From Opitutia bacterium (GTDB taxonomy: Bacteria; Verrucomicrobiota; Verrucomicrobiia; Opitutales; Coraliomargaritaceae), in the NCBI GenBank assembly GCA_029248665.1, contig JAQWIW010000034.1:1-64000 (forward strand): DNA of 64,000 nucleotides. Reading direction: 5' to 3'. The notes under the pieces are model-generated. The model had not been told where the DNA came from. It ran no database searches and saw nothing but the letters and a program-made list of their open reading frames with translations. Below, piece after piece: positions 18,966 to 26,882 of this stretch (position 1 is its first letter; each line of letters starts with the position of its first letter). Made by a program: the position numbers and the translations under genes.

Positions 18966-21062
18966 ATGCATTCTACAAAATCGACTTCAGTTTTAAGAAA
19001 TATTCTTCTAAGTAAAAATGTAATTCTTTTTGCAATCACTGCATTAGCTTCCCCTAGTTTCCTAAACGGGCTCAGTAAATCATTTGTTGCATCTGATTGG
19101 GGTGAATTTGCAGACAGTGGTGCTACCGTAAATGGTGGCGTATTCGAATTTCCTACAAGTGCGGCATCTTGGGCTGGATTTTGGAATTCAAAAGATTCAT
19201 TATTTCCATTCACCTTTGCATCGGGTGGACAATTAACCTTCACAGCATCTGTTCCAGATGGAGGCACTGCGGATGTAAACTTCAAATTTGAAAGGCTTTC
19301 TTTCAATGCAAATGGCAATGGTGCAGCAGACACTCTTCCTAGCTATAGAACTGAATCTATAACTATAAGCGGCGCCAACGCTACTCAGTATACGGTCGAA
19401 ATACCCTCACAAGGGAGTAGTACTTTTTCATCCTTCTTATTTTATATCGAAGATCGTGACGTGCCTGTTCAATTAAGCACTGTAGTGGTAGAGGATAGTG
19501 TAAGCACAAACAATGAGAATCCCGGATACTATAGCCCTAGTAACGTAACAAGCTATAATGGAAATTTCATCTTTGGGGAAAGTGTTGATACTGAAAACAG
19601 CATCCTATGGAAACAAGAAGTAGATCCAATTATTCACAATAATGAAATTCAAAATTATAAAGGCGGCTATGTCGGTCTCGATGATAATGATAATTTAGTC
19701 CTAAAACTAGAAAGAACTGGATCGAATACTTACTACTCTTCTAGAATTAATACTACGATAAATGATGGCATAAAAGTAGGATCCGGGGAAAAACTTACGG
19801 TTGAGTTTGAAGCACAATTACCGATGGCTAAAGATAGTAACGGAAATTATGTACCAGACGTACCTCTTTGGCCTGCATTATGGCTAATGGGCAATGATCA
19901 ATTAAATAATAATTGGGTAGGCTGGCCGTATTGTGCCGAAATTGACGTTATGGAATGGTCTCCAACCAAGGCCCCAAATTATCAAACTCAAGCCAATGTA
20001 GCCTATCATTGGAATGGGCAAGACGCAGGAAGCTATACGCATTGGTACGACTCTCAATATTACACCGATTCTGAAATCCATACCAAATTTCACAAATGGC
20101 GGGTGGATATCTACCGCTATGATGATGGGATTAATACGAATAAGATAGAAATCTTCATGGATGATGCTTACATTTCCGGGTCAAGATTCGAGGAAAGTAC
20201 AAGCTCCTACAATCAAGAATTCTGGTATCCAACAACAAGTAAAAACCCACAAACATTTGGTTCAGGAGATAAAGAATATTTTCTCATTATGAATATTGCA
20301 TTAGGAGGAGACTACCCTCAAACAAGCAGCGTCCCTTCAGATTTTCAATATGCAGAAATGGTTGTTAAAAGTGTAAACTATGAAATTACATCACTGACAA
20401 AGTATACCTTAGATTTGAATTATGATTTGGCTAAAATTGCGGTAACCAAGACTCCAGATAGTGCAGATTACAGTAGTGGTGAATCAGTATTGGTTGAAGC
20501 GAGTGCTAACCCTGGATATGTCTTAGGCAATTCTGATTGGATCACTAATACAATTATAATGGATGCAAATAAGTCATTCAGTATCTCTGCTTATCCAGAC
20601 TTTAGTGATAGCGATGGAGATGGTTTAAATAATTACAATGAAGCTGTAATTTATAATTCAAATTTGAACAATCCTGACTCTGATAACGATAACTCAAGTG
20701 ATTACTTTGAATCTATTGCGGGTACATCTTTAACTGATGCTAGTGACTATTTTTATCTGCAAGGCTCTATGGATACTTCTGGTCTCTATAATATAGAATA
20801 TAATACCAAATCGAATCGCGAATATTCACTAAGCGTTAGTGATGATTTAACAAACTGGTATAATTGGAAAACAGAAAGTGGTGATGGCAGCACTTATTCA
20901 AATATTTTTGATCCAACCCTTGAGAGTATCAACGGTTTAAATAATAATTCCCAAAACTTCTTTTTTAAAGTTAATATAGAAGAAGAACAAGATTCATCCG
21001 GACCAGGTGAACCAAGTGGACCAGGTGAACCAAGTGGACCAGGTGGACCAGGTGGACCATAG
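18966..21062 (+). CDS. Secreted GH16 endo-beta-1,3-glucanase (laminarinase) with shared beta module
   Basis: This 698-residue protein has an N-terminal signal segment (about 1-40), the shared beta module (about 43-178) and a GH16 catalytic domain (about 185-475). The catalytic core is EIDVME, with nucleophile E325, D327 and acid/base E330, preceded by WPALWLMG, a laminarinase-like substrate strand. A domain with calcium-type repeats (DSDGDGLNNYNE and PDSDNDNSSDYFE, about 545-580) follows. The protein ends in a collagen-like tail, GPGEPSGPGEPSGPGGPGGP, right at the C-terminus. It should cut internal bonds of beta-1,3-glucans outside the cell. The GH17 gene starts 14 bases downstream, so the pair is an operon. 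Confidence 0.9.
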   Translation: MHSTKSTSVLRNILLSKNVILFAITALASPSFLNGLSKSFVASDWGEFADSGATVNGGVFEFPTSAASWAGFWNSKDSLFPFTFASGGQLTFTASVPDGGTADVNFKFERLSFNANGNGAADTLPSYRTESITISGANATQYTVEIPSQGSSTFSSFLFYIEDRDVPVQLSTVVVEDSVSTNNENPGYYSPSNVTSYNGNFIFGESVDTENSILWKQEVDPIIHNNEIQNYKGGYVGLDDNDNLVLKLERTGSNTYYSSRINTTINDGIKVGSGEKLTVEFEAQLPMAKDSNGNYVPDVPLWPALWLMGNDQLNNNWVGWPYCAEIDVMEWSPTKAPNYQTQANVAYHWNGQDAGSYTHWYDSQYYTDSEIHTKFHKWRVDIYRYDDGINTNKIEIFMDDAYISGSRFEESTSSYNQEFWYPTTSKNPQTFGSGDKEYFLIMNIALGGDYPQTSSVPSDFQYAEMVVKSVNYEITSLTKYTLDLNYDLAKIAVTKTPDSADYSSGESVLVEASANPGYVLGNSDWITNTIIMDANKSFSISAYPDFSDSDGDGLNNYNEAVIYNSNLNNPDSDNDNSSDYFESIAGTSLTDASDYFYLQGSMDTSGLYNIEYNTKSNREYSLSVSDDLTNWYNWKTESGDGSTYSNIFDPTLESINGLNNNSQNFFFKVNIEEEQDSSGPGEPSGPGEPSGPGGPGGP
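21000..21060 (+). repeat. C-terminal collagen-like coding repeat of the GH16 enzyme
   Basis: Units of GGACCAGGTGAACCAAGT repeat in frame and run to the stop codon, encoding Gly-Pro-Gly-Glu/Gly-Pro-Ser repeats. The nature of the repeat is the same as in the di-haem and pilin-like proteins, but the position (extreme C-terminus) differs. Confidence 0.85.
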
Positions 21063-21076
21063 CCTCACTTACACCT

Positions 21077-22066
21077 ATGATTCGTTTAACTTTATTGTCT
21101 TTTTGCTTTTCTATTTTGTGTGCATCATTGCCTCAATTACCTACTGATCTCATTAATGGAGAACATTGGGCGCTTTCTTACTCAGGCTTCAGGATAGGAC
21201 AACATCCAGATCGAGGTGATGGGGCTAAGAATCCTAGTGAAGCTCAAATTATTGAGGATCTAAACATATTACTTGATGAAGGCTTTAAGCTTGTTCGGAT
21301 GTATGATTGCGACACCAATACCCAAATGACACTTGAAGTTATAAGAAAACATAACTTTCCCATGAAAGTGTTATTAGGCATTTGGTTGGATGCAGAAATA
21401 AGTAATCATGATGGATGTGGCTGGCTGACAGAGCCAATACCCGAATCGCAACTAGCAGAAAACCGAGTTAACAATCAATTAGAGGTTAAAACTGCAATAG
21501 AATTAGCGAATAAGTATAAGGATATCGTTGTTGCGATCAATGTCGGCAATGAAGCACTTGTCAGTTGGAATGATCACATGATGTCTGAAGAACGTGTCAT
21601 TCAATTTGTGCGAGAGGTAAAAGCTAATATTGAACAGCCTGTGACTGTTGCAGAAACCCATTATTGGTGGAGAGATTATGGAGCCAATCTGGCTAAAGAA
21701 CTTGATTTTCTAGGGGTGCACATCTATCCCCTATGGGAAGGTGAAGGTATTGAAAAAGGAATGTCTTTTACAATCGAAGGTATTGAGAAAGTGGCTAAAG
21801 CACTACCAAATGCAAAAATTGCGGTGCTGGAAGCTGGTTGGGCTACTGTAGCCAATGAATTTGGAGAAAGAGCGAATGAAGCCAATCAAAAGCTATATTA
21901 TAATGAATTTAAACAGTGGTCAAAAGCCAACAATGTCACTGTATTCTTCTTCGAAGCGTTTGATGAGCCTTGGAAAGGAAATGATGATGCCCCAAAGGCT
22001 GCAGAGAAAAATTGGGGTGTGTTCTTTGAGGACAGAACGCCAAAATTGGTCTTACAAAAAGATTAG
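21077..22066 (+). CDS. Exported GH17 beta-1,3-glucanase
   Basis: This 329-residue protein has a signal peptide (about 1-17) and a single TIM barrel. The GH17 catalytic pattern is present: acid/base E159 in NVGNEALVSW and nucleophile E252 in VLEAGWAT. GH17 enzymes hydrolyse beta-1,3-glucan chains, or transfer glucan segments. It lies 14 bases after the GH16 gene, so both are probably made together to reduce laminarin to short oligosaccharides. The length is normal for a bacterial single-domain GH17. No shared module or collagen-like linker is attached. Confidence 0.88.
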   Translation: MIRLTLLSFCFSILCASLPQLPTDLINGEHWALSYSGFRIGQHPDRGDGAKNPSEAQIIEDLNILLDEGFKLVRMYDCDTNTQMTLEVIRKHNFPMKVLLGIWLDAEISNHDGCGWLTEPIPESQLAENRVNNQLEVKTAIELANKYKDIVVAINVGNEALVSWNDHMMSEERVIQFVREVKANIEQPVTVAETHYWWRDYGANLAKELDFLGVHIYPLWEGEGIEKGMSFTIEGIEKVAKALPNAKIAVLEAGWATVANEFGERANEANQKLYYNEFKQWSKANNVTVFFFEAFDEPWKGNDDAPKAAEKNWGVFFEDRTPKLVLQKD

Positions 22067-22416
22067 GATTAAGTTTATCGAATGCGAAGCATACAGATTA
22101 GGCTACTAATCTCTAATCAATATAAGACACGCTTACCCTAAATATTAAAGAATTACTACTTACTTTGTTCAATTGCGGTCACAGGCAGCTTAGAGACTAC
22201 TATAGCAGGTAGCTGAGAGCCATTCGGCAGATATAATAGTCACATAGGCAAGCCATTGATGAAAAAGCAAGACGACATTTAAGCATAAGTTTGTTTGGGC
22301 ATTCGCCTTATTCCATAAAGAATAGTTAAGTATCTAGCTTATACCGTTTTCGACTCAATTAAGAGAAAGTCATTCAATCATTTTTCACTTATTTCTCGAC
22401 TCCATATCTTAACAAA
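22067..22416. other. Intergenic stretch without a recognisable gene
   Basis: About 350 bases between GH17 and the terminator of the opposing gene. A short hairpin (AGATTA-GGCTAC-TAATCT, near 22093) follows the GH17 stop but has no T tail. Otherwise I see no gene, RNA or mobile element. Confidence 0.5.
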
Positions 22417-22452
22417 AAAAATGCGATGACCCTCTCGAGCCATCGCATTTTG
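22417..22452 (-). terminator. Terminator of the 973-residue module protein gene
   Basis: The inverted repeat AAAATGCGATG / CATCGCATTTT encloses a 12-base loop. On the minus strand it is followed by a run of T residues, as expected for a Rho-independent terminator 30 bases after the stop at 22482. Confidence 0.85.
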
Positions 22453-22481
22453 AAATTTATAAGTATACTTATTTAAAGGTA

Positions 22482-25403
22482 TTACTCGTTAGTAACCGAT
22501 ACTCTAATAAACACTGTATCTGAATCTGTGCCGCTTACAGTAGCAGTCGCAGTAGTAGTGCCTTCAGAGGGGCTATTATCTTCTGCTGCAATAGTTACAG
22601 TAGTACCATCGACTGTATCTCCACTGTTGCTCCAAGTAGTAAGATCCTTAGACCATAGATAGCTGGCGCTGACGTCATCAGACAAATCACTATTCTTAGA
22701 GTGTTGCATACTCACACCATTACTTGTTTTAGCAATACTTGACATGCCTCCTGAGCGGCTACCAGGTAAAGTACCTAAGAAGCTCTCTAATCCATTTGGA
22801 ATACCATCATTATCAGGATCCGCTGAGAATCCAGCATTGGCTCCAGATAAACCATTATCAGATGCCCAATTTTCAAAGGTATTCGCTACAACAGCTTCGG
22901 AAACCGAAATCTGATCAAATGCAATAACGGATTCCGCACCAGATATTAGATAAAGCAATGCAAAAGTAGTACCTACAGGAACTTCAATCGATTGAGTGTA
23001 TTGTACCCATTCGCCATTAGTTGGATTTGCATCCGCATGTATAACTGCACTAGTGTCTGCTGGTACGTAAACCCAAGTTTGTGTATCAGCGACGTAGAAA
23101 GCAAATTGGACTAGACCTAAGTCAGTGCCAGAAATACGATTCATGTAGTAAGAGACATCATATGTTGTACCCGCTTCCATGCCTAATTGATCGATGGTTT
23201 CATAATTGCCTTGATTAGAAGCGATATAAACGCTGTTTCTATCCGTTCCAGCATTTGTCATGACAACTTGGCCAGGGATAGGACCATTGCCTCCGTTTGT
23301 ATTAAAATCGACTCCAGCAACAAATCCCCAATATGCATTGGAACCATTGGTGAAATTACCTTCTTTAATCGAAGTTGTCTCATCATATGTACCCACAAGA
23401 TTGCTGACTTGAATGTTACCCCAATCGGTAGCTGGGTTAGCATTTCTTCCTTCCAATAGAAGTCCTAATTGAGGAATATAATCGCCAGTTGGGATGTCTA
23501 AAGATACAGCAAAATCACCTGCAGCAGACAAAGTTACTTGATCAATGCCTACTGTAACGTAGTTATTGTTAGGATCAGTATATTTGATGAATGCTGTTAC
23601 TGTGTATCTTGGGTCTAAGGTGTAACTGTCAACAGTACCACTGAAGTTCACTGTCTTCCCAAGAATTTCACTCGTATTTTGCGTACCCTCTATTTTTAAG
23701 GTTTGTTCAAGGTAATGAATTCCATCATCAGAGCCTTCTTCGCTCCATGTATCATAAGAAGCAGTATTAGGCATTAAAGTAATAACTCCATTTTCCCAAG
23801 TAGCAGGAAGGTCTGATAATTGACTCCAACTATCTTGACCTGCAAAAGTACCCTTTGTATCACCAGCTTCTAATGTGAACCAAGATACATAAGCGGACCA
23901 TTTGTAAGCAGGGTCATCATCACGGCCTGTACCAACATCCTCATCTGTATCAATTATACCATTCGAAAATGCGGTTTCACCGTTGTATACTGGCGGCAAT
24001 GTTACGGTTGTATCCGCCCAATTAGCCGTAAATGTTAAGGTAGCTTCCTGATCAAATACTAATCCATTTGTTGGAAATTCAGCAACTTGATCATTTGATA
24101 AAGCAAATCCACCCCATGACTGAGAGGTTGATAAAAATGTGTACGTTTTAGTTGCGTCATCTATACTTACTCCACCAAAGCTATTAGAAAATACTAGTGA
24201 GTCTTCTCCGGAACCACCATAAGTAACGCCTCCAACATTTAAAGTAACATCTGTTACTGTAATTGGCTGATCTGCACCTATTGCGTAAAGCAACATATTT
24301 TCAAATGTAGCAGCTGGATCCGAATAGGCTGGGATAGTAATAGAATATGATTGAGGGTCAGTGTTAGTAATTTCAACTGTTTCTGTGTTATGAGTATAAG
24401 CAGCACTACCACCAGATATTTCTTCAAATACAAAGCGGACTCCATTAGATATAACGGTCGCTGCACCTTCGTCATCAAAGACAGTTACATCACCTAATAT
24501 AACGGGGCTATCTCTTTCAATAATATAGAATAAAAAAGATGAGAATGTTTGATCTCCTTGCGCAGGGAGTGCGACTGTGTACTCAGTAGGAGTGCTTCCA
24601 GAGACAATTACCTGTTCAGTTGAGAAATTAGGATTAACGTCTGGATATGGGTTTTTCTCAAATTTAAAGTAAACAGTAGTATCCGAGCCACCTTCTGGTA
24701 CTGATGCGGTAAATGTAATCTGCCCCGCCTCGCTAAACGTGAATGGATAAGCAGAAGCATCATCATTTGCAAATCCAGCATAAGATTGAGCAGCTGCTGG
24801 GAAATTGAAAACTCCTTCTTCATTGCTCGCACCTTCAAAAGCACCCCAAGCAGTGATAGTTGTTTCACCTGAAGCACCAGGCGTTGGAGCATTCGGATCA
24901 ATTACTGGATCATCATAAACAACTTGAATGTCTTGGATCTGAACAGGAGTGTCCGCTTCTGTAATGTAAAAAACAAAATTTGAGAAAGTCTGATCGCCTT
25001 GCGCAGGAAGTGTCGCGGTGTAAGTTTGAATTGTGCTACCAGAAATTGGAATACTAACTTCAAAATTTGGTGTGTTATTTGGATGTGGTGCATTCTCAAA
25101 TACAAATCGCAAGGTTGCGCTTTCTCCACTTTCCACTGCTGCGTTCACAGTAAGTTGACCGTCAGCCGAAAATATAAATGGGAGGTATGCTTCACCGCCA
25201 CCATCATTAGTCGCAGCAAATCCGCCCCAGGATTGATAGCCGCTGGCAGTACTTGACCAATTAAATGTATCACCATCAACAGAAGCGCCACCGAAAGTAC
25301 CGTAGGAAGGAATAGTGATCTCAGCCGCTTGAGCGGTACTGATGGAGAAAAACATCGTTATAAATAAAAATAACGAAGCATAAAGAGAACGTAAATGTTT
25401 CAT
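22482..25403 (-). CDS. Secreted multi-module protein, probable polysaccharide-binding protein
   Basis: This 973-residue protein has a signal peptide (1-26, ending TAQAA). Two full copies of the shared beta module follow (about 28-165 and 182-322), then a second-half copy (about 327-395) and a first-half copy (about 410-470). Two CBM4/9-like beta-sandwich regions lie at about 535-670 and 678-840. A DPDNDGIPNGLE calcium-type motif (about 865) leads to a C-terminal module. No catalytic motif is visible, so it is probably a binding or surface-layer protein. It is monocistronic on the minus strand with its own terminator, and it faces the GH16-GH17 pair. Its ligand is inferred from context. Confidence 0.7.
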   Translation of the reverse strand: MKHLRSLYASLFLFITMFFSISTAQAAEITIPSYGTFGGASVDGDTFNWSSTASGYQSWGGFAATNDGGGEAYLPFIFSADGQLTVNAAVESGESATLRFVFENAPHPNNTPNFEVSIPISGSTIQTYTATLPAQGDQTFSNFVFYITEADTPVQIQDIQVVYDDPVIDPNAPTPGASGETTITAWGAFEGASNEEGVFNFPAAAQSYAGFANDDASAYPFTFSEAGQITFTASVPEGGSDTTVYFKFEKNPYPDVNPNFSTEQVIVSGSTPTEYTVALPAQGDQTFSSFLFYIIERDSPVILGDVTVFDDEGAATVISNGVRFVFEEISGGSAAYTHNTETVEITNTDPQSYSITIPAYSDPAATFENMLLYAIGADQPITVTDVTLNVGGVTYGGSGEDSLVFSNSFGGVSIDDATKTYTFLSTSQSWGGFALSNDQVAEFPTNGLVFDQEATLTFTANWADTTVTLPPVYNGETAFSNGIIDTDEDVGTGRDDDPAYKWSAYVSWFTLEAGDTKGTFAGQDSWSQLSDLPATWENGVITLMPNTASYDTWSEEGSDDGIHYLEQTLKIEGTQNTSEILGKTVNFSGTVDSYTLDPRYTVTAFIKYTDPNNNYVTVGIDQVTLSAAGDFAVSLDIPTGDYIPQLGLLLEGRNANPATDWGNIQVSNLVGTYDETTSIKEGNFTNGSNAYWGFVAGVDFNTNGGNGPIPGQVVMTNAGTDRNSVYIASNQGNYETIDQLGMEAGTTYDVSYYMNRISGTDLGLVQFAFYVADTQTWVYVPADTSAVIHADANPTNGEWVQYTQSIEVPVGTTFALLYLISGAESVIAFDQISVSEAVVANTFENWASDNGLSGANAGFSADPDNDGIPNGLESFLGTLPGSRSGGMSSIAKTSNGVSMQHSKNSDLSDDVSASYLWSKDLTTWSNSGDTVDGTTVTIAAEDNSPSEGTTTATATVSGTDSDTVFIRVSVTNE

Positions 25404-25477
25404 TGAGTTTAGGGGTTAATAGTAAAATAAGTTGTATTTAGAGTTAATTTAAAGTGATTTAAAAAATTAACAAGAAA

Positions 25478-25493
25478 AAATTACATAATTTTG
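25478..25493. promoter_or_regulatory. Perfect 7-2-7 inverted repeat upstream of the 973-residue protein gene
   Basis: AAAATTA-CA-TAATTTT is a perfect dyad 75 bases before the ATG at 25403 (minus strand). It has the same geometry as the dyad at 13515 before the pilin-like gene and shares its TTACA core. The AT-rich setting makes chance possible. Confidence 0.3.
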
Positions 25494-25589
25494 CAAGAAA
25501 GCCTTGGGGTTAACAAAAAACGATTGGTATCTCAATTTATAGCTATTTTGTACTTGCATAAAAACTGTAATCATCATTTTTTAGAGGAA

Positions 25590-25787
25590 ATGCCTAAGAA
25601 AAATTCAAATTTAAATCGCTCAAGAAATCCAATGGATTTCCAATACAACGATGTAGACCCTTTATCTCGCTTCATTACTGAGACTGGAAAAATCTTACCT
25701 CGAAATGAAACTGGCTTGTCAGCAAAGCACCAAAGACGCATCACTAATTTAATCAAGCAAGGGCGGAATATGCTGACTATGAAATAA
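25590..25787 (+). CDS. rpsR: Ribosomal protein bS18
   Basis: The segment [20 protein letters not shown] followed by [19 protein letters not shown] is the bS18 signature. The ATG at 25590 gives a 65-residue protein beginning MPKKNSNLN. The longer open frame from 25491 adds a segment without bS18 similarity and is not used. An AGAGG sits two bases before this ATG, one of the few purine-rich sites seen before any start here. bS18 binds bS6 in the platform of the small subunit. The usual partners rpsF, ssb and rplI are not adjacent, so the gene stands alone, with its own terminator. Confidence 0.9.
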   Translation: MPKKNSNLNRSRNPMDFQYNDVDPLSRFITETGKILPRNETGLSAKHQRRITNLIKQGRNMLTMK

Positions 25788-25820
25788 GCTTCCTTATTTC
25801 TCAATCAAAATTACTAGAAG

Positions 25821-25843
25821 CCCATTTATGAATGGGTTTTTTT
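25821..25843 (+). terminator. Terminator after rpsR
   Basis: CCCATT-TATG-AATGGG forms a 6-pair hairpin with a four-base loop, followed directly by seven T residues. Confidence 0.88.
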
Positions 25844-25874
25844 ATGCACAGTCGATAAGACTAATAACACTCAA

Positions 25875-26867
25875 ATGGCACAAATATTAAAGGCAACTGA
25901 CGATTCTCTTGAACTTTGCAAGCAAGCTTTAGAAAGCTCAAAGGTCATTGCTGTGCCTACCGAGACAGTTTATGGTCTAGCCGGAAATGCTTTAGATGAT
26001 GTTGCACTATCAAGTATTTTTAAAATTAAGGGACGCCCTTTATTTAATCCGCTGATCATTCATATTGATTGTGTCGAAAGTGCCGAAAAATATGCTACTT
26101 TTAATTCACTCGCTAGTCAATTGGTTGATGAATTTTGGCCTGGGCCTTTGACTATCATACTTCCTAAGAAAGGCATTATCCCTGATTTAGTGACCGCAAA
26201 TTTAGATAGCGTTGCTATCCGTTGCCCTCAAAACCCCACTTTTCTTAAATTGTTGAAGGCACTCTCCTTTCCTCTTGCAGCACCCAGTGCAAATCCCTTC
26301 GGCTATGTTAGCCCAACTACGGCACAACACGTTAAAACATCTCTAGGTGATAAGATAGATATTATTCTTGATGGTGCTGATTGTACAATAGGTATAGAAT
26401 CTACAATAGTTGATTTAAGAGATCCAAATAAGCCAAAAATTTTAAGACCAGGGCCTATCTCAAAAGAAGCTTTAGAAGGTTTAACGAACGTTAAATTCGA
26501 ACAGAAGCGTGCTAGTGATGAAAAAAAATTAAGAGGACCAGGCATGCTGAAATCTCATTATAGCCCGAAATCGCCACTTGAAATAATACCCTTAAATTCG
26601 CTAAAAGATTTAATTAGCTCAGGCAATAAACTTAAATTTGCCTTTATTTTTCAAAAACGTCCTAAAGAAACTACTTTAGAAGAACAACCCAACATTTATT
26701 GGCTGTCTAAAGAAGGCTCTACATTAGAGATAGCCCATAATCTCTATCAATTATTAAGGACAGTCGATACTTTGAATTACCAAAAGATTTACATTGAAGC
26801 TATCAATGAAAATGAAGGGCTGAAGGCTGCGTTAAAAGATCGATTGTCTAAAGCGGCTTCAAAATAA
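25875..26867 (+). CDS. Threonylcarbamoyl-AMP synthase (Sua5 type)
   Basis: This 330-residue protein has the YrdC/Sua5 core: VPTETVYGLAGNA (near residue 28), KGRPLFNPLIIHI and PLAAPSANPFGYVSPTTAQHV, with GIESTIVDL and ILRPGPIS. It makes threonylcarbamoyl-AMP from threonine, bicarbonate and ATP for the t6A modification of tRNAs reading ANN codons. The extra C-terminal domain after about residue 215 makes it the Sua5 form, not the short TsaC form. It converges on the Wzc-like gene with only 15 bases between the stops. Confidence 0.93.
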   Translation: MAQILKATDDSLELCKQALESSKVIAVPTETVYGLAGNALDDVALSSIFKIKGRPLFNPLIIHIDCVESAEKYATFNSLASQLVDEFWPGPLTIILPKKGIIPDLVTANLDSVAIRCPQNPTFLKLLKALSFPLAAPSANPFGYVSPTTAQHVKTSLGDKIDIILDGADCTIGIESTIVDLRDPNKPKILRPGPISKEALEGLTNVKFEQKRASDEKKLRGPGMLKSHYSPKSPLEIIPLNSLKDLISSGNKLKFAFIFQKRPKETTLEEQPNIYWLSKEGSTLEIAHNLYQLLRTVDTLNYQKIYIEAINENEGLKAALKDRLSKAASK

Positions 26868-26882
26868 AAAAGTATCTGAGTA

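Noticed and set aside
25491-25589. N-terminal extension of bS18 from an upstream ATG
   Set aside because: The extra 33 residues have no bS18 similarity, and the ATG at 25590 is a better start.
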